Shown: positions 16,252 to 26,011 of the stretch, piece by piece
Numbering within the stretch: the stretch's first letter is position 1
Layout of the letters: every line of letters begins with the position of its first letter
Position numbers and translations under genes: made by a program
The notes under the pieces: model-generated
The model's database searches: none
What the model saw: the letters and a program-made list of their open reading frames with translations, nothing else
Told to the model about the DNA's origin: nothing
Origin: Actinosynnema sp. ALI-1.44
GTDB lineage: Bacteria; Actinomycetota; Actinomycetes; Mycobacteriales; Pseudonocardiaceae
Reading direction: 5' to 3'
DNA length: 64,000 bases
NCBI RefSeq assembly: GCF_001984155.1
Contig: NZ_MTQO01000041.1
Span: 1-64,000, forward strand

Positions 16252-17145
16252 CTACCACTCCAGCACCCGGTCGAGCGCGGCGTAGCCCGCCGGTTCCCAC
16301 GTCGGCTTGCCCCCGGGGAGACCGAGCCTGCCGTTGCGCCCGATCCCGATCAGCCCGAGGGCGCGCAGAACAGCCCAGCCACGGGCCCGGGTGACGGTCG
16401 CTTCGTCGGCCTGGCCGTACGCGTCGAAGAACCGCGCCGCCGCGCCGTCGGGCAGCAGGATCCAGGCGGCTGACAGGTCGGTCGCGGGATCGCCCGCGCA
16501 CATCTCGCCGAAGTCGATCACCCCGGCGAGCGTGCCGTCCCGGACGACGACGTTCGCCGGGTGCAAGTCGCCGTGCAGCCAGCGCGGAGTGCCACGCCAG
16601 TCCGGCGCCGCCAGGGCTTTCTCCCAGACTTCCCGCGCGCCGTCCGCGTTCGCGTGTCCGGCGATGAGGTCGAACCACGTGTCGGTCCCGTCCCGCATTC
16701 CGGCAAGGGGAATGCCTCGCGTGGGGTTGACCGGTGCGTCGGCTGGTGCCTGCTTGTGCAGCGCGGCAAGGAACTCCGCCAGAACCTCGGCTGCTCCGAC
16801 TCGGGTGACCGGCGCGCGATCGGCCGGGTCGCCGTCGACCCAGCGCACGATCGTCCAGGTGTGCTCGAACAGGCTCGACGGTTGTCCGACACGCACCGGC
16901 GTGGGCGTCGGCAACGGCAGACGTTCGGCCAACACCGGCAGCCACTTCTGCTCGGTGCGCAGCAGCCCGGGCGCGCGCTGCGTGCGTGGCAGGCGCACAG
17001 CCAGTTCGGCGCCGAGCCGGAACTGCTGGTTGTCCCAGCCGCCCTCGACGTCCTGGAGTTCGAGGTCCGCGAGATCCGGGTGTTGGTCCCGCAGCAGCGA
17101 CCGCACCAGGTCCGGCCCGAAGGTGATCTTGTCCGTCACCCGCAC
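16252..17145 (-). CDS. Aminoglycoside-phosphotransferase-family kinase
   Basis: A 297-aa protein of the APH/choline-kinase fold. Key motifs: Brenner-like catalytic loop WLHGDLHPANVVV (Asp as base, Asn for metal) and VIDFGEMCAGDPATDLSAAW (the DFG-equivalent metal site). The N-lobe has VEGGWDNQQFRLG, typical of this family. Phosphorylates a small hydroxylated compound with ATP; antibiotic, sugar or amino-alcohol substrates are all possible. It starts 6 nt after the PucR gene on the same strand, so the two may be co-transcribed. Confidence 0.88.
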   Translation of the reverse strand: MRVTDKITFGPDLVRSLLRDQHPDLADLELQDVEGGWDNQQFRLGAELAVRLPRTQRAPGLLRTEQKWLPVLAERLPLPTPTPVRVGQPSSLFEHTWTIVRWVDGDPADRAPVTRVGAAEVLAEFLAALHKQAPADAPVNPTRGIPLAGMRDGTDTWFDLIAGHANADGAREVWEKALAAPDWRGTPRWLHGDLHPANVVVRDGTLAGVIDFGEMCAGDPATDLSAAWILLPDGAAARFFDAYGQADEATVTRARGWAVLRALGLIGIGRNGRLGLPGGKPTWEPAGYAALDRVLEW

Positions 17146-17151
17146 ATCGTG

Positions 17152-18396
17152 TCAGTCGTCGAACCGGGCGCGTTCGGCCCGCAGCGCGACCTCGATCTCG
17201 AACCGCATGTCGGCGTCCTCCAGGCTGTCGCCGAACAGGCGCTTGAGCTGACGCATCCGGTAGCGCACGGTCTGCGGGTGCACGTTGAGCATCTGCGCGA
17301 TCTCCACCGCCGTGCGCCTGGTTTCCAGCCAGATCAACAGGGTGTCGCCCAGCGTCGTGCGTTGGGTCGGGGTCAGGCCGTCCAGCGGCGCCAGCACACG
17401 CGCGGCGATCTGCTGGACCATGAACCGGTCGTTGAGCAGCCACAACGTCGACAGCTGCTCGTCGAACCACGTCACCGGCGCGTCCGGCAACGAACCGCAC
17501 TGCACCAGTTGCGTGATCCGGCGGGCCCACCGCAACGACTTGCGTGCGTCACCCAGCTCGGTCGCCGGGCCGACCGCGGCGCGCCACCCGGGCATGATCA
17601 TCGGCAGGGTGTCCACCAGCTCGCTGTGCTCCTCCGCGACCAGCAGGCACGGCGCCGACCCCTCCAGGTCGACCAGGATCCGGCTGTCCAGCGCGGGTTC
17701 CTCCGGGTCCGGCCACGCGTCACGCACGTCGAGCGACACCGCCAGCACGCGTTCGGGCAACGGCCAGTGCGCCGCCTCCGACAGCCGTGCCAACGCCTCG
17801 TGCGTCGCCCCGCCCAGCAGCAGTTCGAGCAGTTGCCTGCGCCTGCGCTCCAGCGCACCGGCTTCGCGGATCCTCCTCGACACGCTGCCTTCGACCGACA
17901 ACGCGGACAACTCGTCGATGTACACGAAGATGGTCTCGGCGAGCAGGCACAGCGTGTCGGTCGGGACACCGATCTTGGTGCCCTCGTCGGCCACACGCCG
18001 CCACGCGACCCTGGCGCCGACCCGGTACGCGCTCTGCAGGATGTCGAGTATCGGGCTGCCCTGAATGTCGTCGTGCAGCGCCAGTTGGCGGAATCGTTCG
18101 GCCGCGTAATCACGGGGACCGGTCGGGTCGGCCAGTCGGTCGACGAATTGCGTGACCGCCTGCTGGATATAGCCGGTGACTTTTCTCGTGCAGGCGTCGC
18201 CCATCTGGCCGAACGCGGGCACGGTGCGCCGCAGCTCGTCGGCTATCTCACCGGCCAGTTCGGGGATCCGCGGCCGGTACAGCACCGCGAGCTCGGCGGG
18301 CAGGCGGAACCACAGCGTGGCCGACGATCCGTCACCGGACGCCGACAACAGGGAATCGAACGCGATCCGCTGCGCGGGATCGGGGGTTCCAGTCAC
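17152..18396 (-). CDS. PucR/CdaR-family transcriptional regulator
   Basis: A 414-aa regulator. The N-terminal half is helical (a RsbR/GGDEF-like sensory part, IPELAGEIADELRRTVPAFG). The C-terminal end holds the PucR HTH_30 domain: LLIWLETRRTAVEIAQMLNV and HPQTVRYRMRQLKRLFG. Such proteins control purine, sugar-acid or amino-acid catabolism and, in actinomycetes, many unrelated pathways. Possible target here: the phosphotransferase immediately downstream. Confidence 0.9.
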   Translation of the reverse strand: MTGTPDPAQRIAFDSLLSASGDGSSATLWFRLPAELAVLYRPRIPELAGEIADELRRTVPAFGQMGDACTRKVTGYIQQAVTQFVDRLADPTGPRDYAAERFRQLALHDDIQGSPILDILQSAYRVGARVAWRRVADEGTKIGVPTDTLCLLAETIFVYIDELSALSVEGSVSRRIREAGALERRRRQLLELLLGGATHEALARLSEAAHWPLPERVLAVSLDVRDAWPDPEEPALDSRILVDLEGSAPCLLVAEEHSELVDTLPMIMPGWRAAVGPATELGDARKSLRWARRITQLVQCGSLPDAPVTWFDEQLSTLWLLNDRFMVQQIAARVLAPLDGLTPTQRTTLGDTLLIWLETRRTAVEIAQMLNVHPQTVRYRMRQLKRLFGDSLEDADMRFEIEVALRAERARFDD

Positions 18397-18522
18397 CGTG
18401 GGCCTTTCCCGCCGAATGGATTTCCCTGAACCTATGATTGTGCGGCCGGATATGTCAATTATCGATATCTGCGGATCGGGCCCGGCGGTTTTGTGTGTTA
18501 TCGATGGTTTTCGGTTCCGTCA

Positions 18523-18552
18523 TTGTCCGGTGGTGTGCCGCGTCTCTAGTGT
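18523..18552 (+). promoter_or_regulatory. Promoter of the lipoprotein gene (leaderless type)
   Basis: TTGTCC (18523-18528) and TAGTGT (18547-18552), spacing 18 bp. The -10 ends 7 nt before ATG 18560, and no ribosome site is present, so transcription should begin at the start codon. Confidence 0.6.
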
Positions 18553-18559
18553 CGTTTTC

Positions 18560-19096
18560 ATGAATCGTCTCGCGGTGCTCGCCGTCGCTGTCGTGCTGGC
18601 CGCCGGGTGCTCATCGGGTGATGACGGGCTCAACCGCCCGGCCATCGCGTGGGCGGACCAGGTCTGCCAGACCGTCCAGGACGGCGGTGCGAAACTGTCC
18701 CAGTTGCCGCGGATCGACGCGGCCGACCCGCGGCAGGCCAAAGCCAGCCTGCTCGCGTACCTCGGGTCGATCGGCGCCGCGATCGACTCGGTGTCCGCTC
18801 GGCTCAGACAGTCGGGACCGCCGCCCGTCGCCGAGGGCCAGGCCGCGGTCGACAAGGCGATGGCGACCCTGGACTCCGCTCGCGGCACGCTCGACTCCGC
18901 CCGCGGCAGACTCGAGCAGGCGCAGGCGAACGACCCGGTGTCCTTCCAGAAAGCCGTCGAGTCCGTCGGCTCGGGCCTGGAACCGCTGAGCGGCGCGGTC
19001 GGCCCGACCAAGGACCTGCGGGCGAACAAGGAGTTGGACGCGGCCTTCTCACACGCCCCCGCCTGCCAGCGCCTGGACGGCCAGAAAACCGGGTGA
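18560..19096 (+). CDS. Small secreted lipoprotein
   Basis: A 178-aa protein with a clear lipoprotein signal, MNRLAVLAVAVVLAAGCSS (lipobox AAGC, Cys17). The mature part is helical and coiled-coil-like, with a repeated TLDSARGTLDSARGRLEQAQ stretch, and has two more cysteines (QVCQT, PACQR) that may form a disulfide. Membrane-anchored on the outer face. No known function. The longer frame starting at 18176 runs through the divergent promoter and is rejected. Its stop codon overlaps the promoter of the ABC-F leader. Confidence 0.85.
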   Translation: MNRLAVLAVAVVLAAGCSSGDDGLNRPAIAWADQVCQTVQDGGAKLSQLPRIDAADPRQAKASLLAYLGSIGAAIDSVSARLRQSGPPPVAEGQAAVDKAMATLDSARGTLDSARGRLEQAQANDPVSFQKAVESVGSGLEPLSGAVGPTKDLRANKELDAAFSHAPACQRLDGQKTG

Positions 19097-19122
19097 CCCG
19101 GCAGCGGGGGATGATCTAACCT
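19093..19122 (+). promoter_or_regulatory. Promoter of the ABC-F leader
   Basis: GTGACC (19093-19098) and TAACCT (19117-19122), spacing 18 bp, overlapping the end of the lipoprotein gene. Transcription would begin about 19130, at or next to the leader-peptide start. Confidence 0.55.
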
Positions 19123-19132
19123 GCTGGACGTG

Positions 19133-19156
19133 ATGCAAACACCTATGTACCTCTGA
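19133..19156 (+). CDS. Leader peptide (uORF) of the ABC-F gene
   Basis: A seven-codon frame, MQTPMYL then TGA, beginning at ATG 19133 (GTG 19130 in frame adds one residue). It lies 7-10 nt after the -10 box, so it is probably translated from a leaderless mRNA. Short leader peptides that stall a drug-bound ribosome control many ABC-F and Erm resistance genes; this frame is in the right place and is followed by alternative RNA structures. Stalling by an antibiotic is inferred, not shown. Confidence 0.6.
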   Translation: MQTPMYL

Positions 19157-19252
19157 GCGACGACGCCTCCACCGGTGCCGCGGACCGAGAACGGGTCCTG
19201 CGGTGCCGTCCTCGTCCTGCTCACGCATCACCTCTAGCTGGAGGCATTTCCC
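19157..19252 (+). promoter_or_regulatory. Attenuator-like leader of the ABC-F gene
   Basis: Two exclusive pairings are visible. (i) CCTC (19231-19234) can pair with GAGG (19241-19244), hiding the Shine-Dalgarno of the ABC-F gene in a small hairpin. (ii) CCTCC (19166-19170), just after the leader-peptide stop, can pair with the same GGAGG (19240-19244). Between them is a longer hairpin built on GGACC (19182-19186) and GGTCC with G-C/G-U extension. A ribosome stalled on the uORF would cover 19166-19170 and change the balance. No U-run is seen, so translational control is more likely than termination. Confidence 0.5.
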
Positions 19253-20854
<1,602 letters not shown>

Positions 20855-20863
20855 CCCGGTGCT

Positions 20864-20894
20864 GGCGGACGCCGGACAACCCCCGGCGTTCGCC
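20864..20894. terminator. Bidirectional terminator hairpin
   Basis: GGCGGACGCCGG (20864-20875) pairs with CCGGCGTTCGCC (20883-20894) over 12 bp with one G-U, loop of 7 nt, between the convergent ABC-F and SARP genes. Confidence 0.75.
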
Positions 20895-20899
20895 ACCGA

Positions 20900-23800
20900 C
20901 TACGACTGTCCTTTGTCGAGCGTGGCCAGCTGGGCCAGGATGGTCGCGGTGGTGATGTCGGGTTCTTCTGTGTACGTGAGGTTGACGTTCGCGAGGATGG
21001 CCAGCGCGGCGTTCCAGTGCTCGCGGCTTCGGTCGGTGTCACCCAGGGAGCTGAGGGCATGGGCGATACCGTTGTGGGCACGCGCTTGCACACTGGGTTG
21101 GCCGAGTTCGTCCGCCAGTTCGAGCGCTGTTCGATGGTGGCTGAGGGCGTCGCAGTGGCGTCCGTCGGCTTGATGGACCCGGCCGATGCCTTGGTGTGCC
21201 TCGGCTTGGAACATCGGGTCGCCGGTTTTCATGGCGATGGTCAGTGCTTCCTGGTAGTAGTCGACGGCCTTCCGGTACTGCGCCAGTTGCCGGTGGACGT
21301 TGCCGAGGGCGCGGAGCGTGAGCTGTTCGCTGATGGGGCTGCCGGAGGCCCTGGCCATGGCCAGAATCTCGTGGTAGGTGTCCACGACTGATCCCGGTTC
21401 GCCTTGCAGCCATTGGAGGTTGGCGATGCAGCGCATCGCGTGTTGCACAGCGCGGTAGTGTCCGATGCCGCGGCTCACGGTGAGTGCGCGCTGGTACCAG
21501 GCGGCAGCCTTGTCGTAGTCGCGCAGCGACTGGTGGGCGCCACCCAGGCTGAGCGTCGTGCCCAGTTCGGCGACGCGGTTGCCGGTTTCCACCGCGATGT
21601 CCAGCGCCCGCTCGAGGTAGTCGGTGGCGGAAGTGAACTGGTTGCGCTGCATGTGGACCTCGGCGATGCCGTGCAGTGCGTCCTGTTCGCCCGCGCGGTT
21701 GCCCGCCGCGCGGGCCAGGACCAACGCCTGCCGGGCCTGGTCGGCGGAAAGGTCGTACCGGCCGTACCACAGATGAACGGCGCTCAGGCAGGCCAGGGCG
21801 TTGTGGATGGCGACGTGATCGCCCCCAGCGCGGGCGTGGTGGAGCGCGAGGTCGTTGATGGCCAGGGCGTCGGTGTAGAGGCTTCGGATGCGCAGGTAGC
21901 GGTGCAGGATGGTGGCCTGGTGGCTGGTGTGGTCCGGCCGCCCGTGGCCGGGTGCGTGGTGGGCGGTGGCGAGGATGTTGCCTAGTTCGGTGTCCAGCCA
22001 GAGCAGTGCTTGTGCCTCGTCCTCGAGAGGCGGCGTCGGTGTGCCGGGGGCCGGTATGGGCGGGCGTTCATCGATTTCCCACGGGTAGGCGGCGTCCCAC
22101 GGGTAGGCCACCGCCAGGGCGGCCGATGTGGTGTACGCGTAGAAAGCGAAGACGCGATCGAGCGCGGCCCGCTGTTCGGCTTCGGGGGAGCCGCGGGCCA
22201 GTCTGGTGGCGTAGCTGGCCACGAGGTCGTGCAGCGTGTAGCGGTGGTAGTCGGTTTGGATGACCAGGCTGGCCGTGTGCAGGTGCTCCAGCAGTCGCCG
22301 TGCCTCGTTGATCGTCGTGTCGGCCAGTGCGGCGAGGGCGTACGGCTCGATGTCGACGCCGGGGTGCAGGCCGAGTAGCCGGAAGGCGTGCTGCTGGTCC
22401 GGGGCGAGGTGGCGGTAGGACACCCCCAGCGCGGCGCTGACCGCGCGATGCCCGTCGGACAACCAGTCCAGTCCCTGCTCGGTCGTGAGCACGTCGGTCA
22501 ACTCGGCGAGCAGCCGTGCTGGTGTGCCTGCCTGGTTGGCGCGCAGACGGGCGGCGACGATGCGGATCGCCAGGGGGAGATGCCCGCACAGCGCCACGAT
22601 GCCCGCGATGGTGCGTGCGTCCGCTGGGGTTGCCCGGTCGGCGACGAGGGCGCGGAACAACGCCGCTGCCTCGCCTGCGGGAAGAACCGGCAGGTTGAGG
22701 TGGACGGTGTCGTCCAGACCGACCAGGTGCCGCCGGCTGGTGACCAGCACGCCGCACCCGCGCGCCGCGGGCAGCAGCGGTCGGAGCTGGGCTTCGTCGG
22801 CGGCGTTGTCCAGCACGATCAACACTCGCCGCCGGGCGAGGACCGATCGGTAGAGCGCCGATCGCGCGTCTCGGTCCGACGGGATCTGGTTGCCGGACAG
22901 CCCCAGGCCCCGCAGGAGGTACTCCAGTGCGTGTTCCGGGGCGACCGGGTCCACACCGGGAGTGAACCCGTGCAGGTCGATGAACAGCACGCCGTCGCTG
23001 AACCGGTCGGCCAGCCGGTGCGCGGCGTGGACGGCCAAGGTGGTCTTGCCCACCCCCGCCATGCCCTCCACAGCGGAGATCACCACCGTCCCCCGCGCCC
23101 GTCCGTCGCGGTGGACGGGCCAAAGCCGGAGCAACTGACTGACCAGGTCGTCGCGGCCGGTGAAGTGAGCGGTGTCGGCAGGCAGCTGAAACGGCACGGC
23201 CGTGCTGTCGGGCTGCGGTCCCGCCGTGACCGCGACGGGCTGCCGCGCGGGGTCCTCCGCCAGTATCCGCTGGTGGAGCTCCCGCATGCCGGGACTGGGC
23301 CGGACGCCGAGTTCCCTGCCGAGCAGGTGGTGGACCTCCTGGTAGACCGCGAGCGCGTCGGACTGCCTGCCGCTGCGGTAGAGCGCGAGCATCAGGTGTT
23401 CGCGGAGCCGTTCGCGCAGCGGGTGTGCCGTGATCAGCGAGGTGATCCGGGGGATGAGCCCGGCGGACTCGCCGACGGCGAGCTTCAGCTCGATCTGGTG
23501 TTCGGCGGCGGCGAAGTACTCCTCGTCGAGGCCGGCCATGTGCTGTCCGAGCGTGCCGGTCCACTCTTCCCGCGCGCGTGCCCGCCACAGGCCCAGACCC
23601 GCGTCGAGGTTGTCGATGGCCTCGGCGAAGTCGCCGCCTGCCGCGGCGGCCCGGCCGCGCTCCACGTGCGCCCGGAACCGCTCGAGATCCAGCTCACCGG
23701 GCTGGACACGGATCGCGTACCCGTTCGGCTGCGCAACGATCCGTTCCGCCGTGCCGGGCTCGATGTCGGCGAACGCGCGGCGGATGCGGGAGACATAGGT

Positions 23801-23992
23801 GCGCAGCGCCGCGACAGCCGTGTTCGGCAACCGGTCGTCCCACACCGCCTCGATGAGGTGTTCGTGGGACACGCCGCGGTTGGCTTGCAGAAGCAGGGTG
23901 ACCAGCACGGCGGTCGGCTTGCCGGTGAGCCGCATCCGCCCGTGCTCGCCGTGGACCTCCAGCGGCCCCAGAATGTGGAACTGCATCGACAA
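20900..23992 (-). CDS. AfsR/SARP-family regulator with NB-ARC and TPR domains
   Basis: A 1030-aa regulator in AfsR order: OmpR-type winged helix (MSMQFHILGPLEVHGEHGRM, RTYVSRIRRAF), BTAD at about 95-240 (GELDLERFRAHVERGR, LALYRSGRQSDALAVYQEVH), NB-ARC ATPase with Walker A GMAGVGKTT near 310 and VLIVLDNAADE as Walker B, then C-terminal TPR repeats (about 600-1000). Such proteins activate secondary-metabolite or morphogenesis genes by binding 11-bp-spaced direct repeats and contacting sigma factor. ATG 23986 is an alternative start giving MQFHILG. It is one of two AfsR-like genes within 9 kb. Confidence 0.93.
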   Translation of the reverse strand: MSMQFHILGPLEVHGEHGRMRLTGKPTAVLVTLLLQANRGVSHEHLIEAVWDDRLPNTAVAALRTYVSRIRRAFADIEPGTAERIVAQPNGYAIRVQPGELDLERFRAHVERGRAAAAGGDFAEAIDNLDAGLGLWRARAREEWTGTLGQHMAGLDEEYFAAAEHQIELKLAVGESAGLIPRITSLITAHPLRERLREHLMLALYRSGRQSDALAVYQEVHHLLGRELGVRPSPGMRELHQRILAEDPARQPVAVTAGPQPDSTAVPFQLPADTAHFTGRDDLVSQLLRLWPVHRDGRARGTVVISAVEGMAGVGKTTLAVHAAHRLADRFSDGVLFIDLHGFTPGVDPVAPEHALEYLLRGLGLSGNQIPSDRDARSALYRSVLARRRVLIVLDNAADEAQLRPLLPAARGCGVLVTSRRHLVGLDDTVHLNLPVLPAGEAAALFRALVADRATPADARTIAGIVALCGHLPLAIRIVAARLRANQAGTPARLLAELTDVLTTEQGLDWLSDGHRAVSAALGVSYRHLAPDQQHAFRLLGLHPGVDIEPYALAALADTTINEARRLLEHLHTASLVIQTDYHRYTLHDLVASYATRLARGSPEAEQRAALDRVFAFYAYTTSAALAVAYPWDAAYPWEIDERPPIPAPGTPTPPLEDEAQALLWLDTELGNILATAHHAPGHGRPDHTSHQATILHRYLRIRSLYTDALAINDLALHHARAGGDHVAIHNALACLSAVHLWYGRYDLSADQARQALVLARAAGNRAGEQDALHGIAEVHMQRNQFTSATDYLERALDIAVETGNRVAELGTTLSLGGAHQSLRDYDKAAAWYQRALTVSRGIGHYRAVQHAMRCIANLQWLQGEPGSVVDTYHEILAMARASGSPISEQLTLRALGNVHRQLAQYRKAVDYYQEALTIAMKTGDPMFQAEAHQGIGRVHQADGRHCDALSHHRTALELADELGQPSVQARAHNGIAHALSSLGDTDRSREHWNAALAILANVNLTYTEEPDITTATILAQLATLDKGQS

Positions 23993-24112
23993 CTTTCGCC
24001 GGATACGGTGTCTGGTCCCTTATCGAGGGGATCAGCCCATGCCGAACCGGCGAACTGCCCCCCGGCCGGACACAGTATCGCCAACAGCGTTCACGTGCCG
24101 GTGTGTGGACGC

Positions 24113-24143
24113 CCGGTGGGACCACCCCCAGCGGTCCCACCGG
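24113..24143 (-). terminator. Terminator after the DUF885 gene
   Basis: A perfect 11-bp stem, CCGGTGGGACC (24113-24123) with GGTCCCACCGG (24133-24143), loop 9 nt, placed between the DUF885 gene and the next minus-strand gene. The rest of 23993-24219 shows no gene. Confidence 0.7.
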
Positions 24144-24219
24144 ACGTCCTCTCTCGCCGGCGTCGGCTTTGCCCCGCTGTCGTCCCCCGGTCGACTGGCA
24201 GTGCTTCTCATCGTCGTAC

Positions 24220-25917
24220 CTAGTGCGTATTAACCGCGTACTCCGGTAACTCCCGTGCGGACTTCGCCCAGTCGGCCACCACGTCGGCCAGGACCGGCAT
24301 GGGCAGCGTGCCCCCGCTGAGCAGGACGTCGTGGAAGGCGCGGATGTCGAACCGGTCGCCGAGCGCGTCCTGTGCGGCCGTCCTGATCCTGGTGATCTCC
24401 ATCCGGCCGACCATGTACGCCAGCGCCCGACCGGGCAGCGCGACGTACCTGTCGACCTCCGCTCCGACCTCCACCTCCGGGATGGCCGTGTTGGCGCGCA
24501 GGTAGTCGACGGCCCGCGCCCGGCTCCAGCCCTCCGCGTGCAGACCGGTGTCCACGACCAGCCGCACCGCCCGCATCGCGTCGAACACGAGCATCCCGAG
24601 CCTGGACAGCTCGTCGGAGTACAGGCCCATCTCGTCGGCCAGCCGCTCCGCGTAGAGGCCCCAGCCCTCAACGTACGCGGTGCTCAGCGGCAGCCTGCGC
24701 AGCATCGGCAGGTCACGCCGTCCCTGGGCCCTGGTGACCTGGAGGTGGTGACCGGGCACGGCCTCGTGGAACGCCATGGCCTCGGCGGCGTGGCGGTAGC
24801 GCTCGGTGGGGTGGCTGATGTTCGTCGAATAGGTGCCCGGCCGTGTGCCGTCCGGCGAGGGCATCAGGTACATCGCCGACGGGACCGCCGCCTCCTCGGC
24901 CGGGGCGACGGGCTCGACCACGCACCGCTGCTCCGGCACGACCGTGAACCAGTTCGGCGCCTCGGACTCGGCCTTCCGGATCGCCGTACGGGCCGCGTCG
25001 AGCATCTCCTGCCCGTCGCGCCACCGCAGCGTCCGGTCGTCCCGCAGCCTGCGGAAGACCTCGTCGACGCCCCGCGACCCGAACAGCCGCGCACCGCACT
25101 GCTCGATCTCCGCACGCAGGTCGGCCACCAGGCGTTCGCCGGTGCGGTGCAGCACGCGCGCGGCGTGGTCGGTGTCGGTGTGCACCCTGATCAGGCTCGC
25201 GTAGATCGACTCGCCGCCGGTGATCCAGCACAGACCGGGCTTGTCGTCGTCGCGGGCGCTCGGTGCGATCCCGCCGAGCACGGCGCGGTACCTGGCCAGC
25301 GCGGGCCGGATCTCGGTTTCCAGCAGCCGCAGGCCTTCGTCGGCGTACCGTTCCATGCCCTCGTGACGGATCGGGTCGAGCAGCGGGTCGTCCGCGCCGA
25401 GCGCCAGAGCCCGATCCAGTTGGACCGTCGCGGCCCGCGTCAGCCGCCCCACCGGCAGCCGTCCCGCGACTGTCCCGCCGACGTGCCGGTTCGCCGCCGC
25501 GGCCAGGTACCCGCTGAACGCCGACAGCCGCCGCAGGTACGCCTCCGCCTGGTCGCCGTCCGCGATCCGGACACGCGGCAGGTAGTGGAACACGCGCGCG
25601 GCGGGCGCGACGAAATGATGCGTGACCGTGTACTCCACCGCACGGGAGTCGAGCCGGTGCACGACCGCCTCGGCTTGTTGCTGGACAACAGCCCTGGTCA
25701 CGCGGTCGGCCGCGGGCAGCAGGCGGTCGTCGAGTTCGCGTGCGCGGGTCGCGGCGGCGGCGGCTCGGGCCCGCAGCCTGCCCTCGGCCTCCTCGGACAA
25801 GTCGGCCAGCGCGCTGTCGGTGTCCCCGATGCCGTACATCGTCGCCAGGAGCGGATCCTCGTCGGCGATGATCTCGACGAGCTCGTCCGCGAGCGTCTTG
25901 ACCAGTTTCCCGGGCAC
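24220..25917 (-). CDS. DUF885 family putative metallopeptidase
   Basis: A 565-aa protein of the DUF885 family. The zinc-binding helix motif is seen near residue 380 (AMAFHEAVPGHHLQVTRAQG, HExxxGHH) followed by the conserved STAYVEGWGLYAERLADEMG that provides the third ligand and is diagnostic of the family. No signal peptide, so cytoplasmic; length is normal. Start GTG 25917 follows GGTGAGG. These enzymes are proposed carboxypeptidase-type proteases, with few characterised. It diverges from a SARP gene and lies 4.5 kb from a SagB/peptide pair, so a role in peptide maturation is possible but unproven. Confidence 0.85.
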   Translation of the reverse strand: MPGKLVKTLADELVEIIADEDPLLATMYGIGDTDSALADLSEEAEGRLRARAAAAATRARELDDRLLPAADRVTRAVVQQQAEAVVHRLDSRAVEYTVTHHFVAPAARVFHYLPRVRIADGDQAEAYLRRLSAFSGYLAAAANRHVGGTVAGRLPVGRLTRAATVQLDRALALGADDPLLDPIRHEGMERYADEGLRLLETEIRPALARYRAVLGGIAPSARDDDKPGLCWITGGESIYASLIRVHTDTDHAARVLHRTGERLVADLRAEIEQCGARLFGSRGVDEVFRRLRDDRTLRWRDGQEMLDAARTAIRKAESEAPNWFTVVPEQRCVVEPVAPAEEAAVPSAMYLMPSPDGTRPGTYSTNISHPTERYRHAAEAMAFHEAVPGHHLQVTRAQGRRDLPMLRRLPLSTAYVEGWGLYAERLADEMGLYSDELSRLGMLVFDAMRAVRLVVDTGLHAEGWSRARAVDYLRANTAIPEVEVGAEVDRYVALPGRALAYMVGRMEITRIRTAAQDALGDRFDIRAFHDVLLSGGTLPMPVLADVVADWAKSARELPEYAVNTH

Positions 25918-25937
25918 CTCACCACCTCACCCGATGG

Positions 25938-25968
25938 CGCGTACTTCTCGCGTACTCGGGACTAGGAT
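25938..25968 (+). promoter_or_regulatory. SARP-type direct repeat and -10 box before the SARP gene
   Basis: The heptamer CGCGTAC occurs at 25938-25944 and 25949-25955, spacing exactly 11 bp (7 + 4). A TAGGAT -10 box follows at 25963-25968, 7 nt after the second repeat, and no -35 hexamer is seen. This is the geometry of SARP-activated promoters, where repeats with 11-bp period replace the -35. Transcription would start near 25975, and ATG 26012 is preceded by a GGGGGG ribosome site. Confidence 0.65.
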
Positions 25969-26011
25969 CGACAGCACGTCGCTTGACCCGAGACTCCGAC
26001 GGGGGGCGTGA

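Noticed and set aside
18176-18559. N-terminal extension of the lipoprotein gene
   Set aside because: It would bury the lipoprotein signal and run through the PucR gene and the promoter; ATG 18560 gives a textbook signal.
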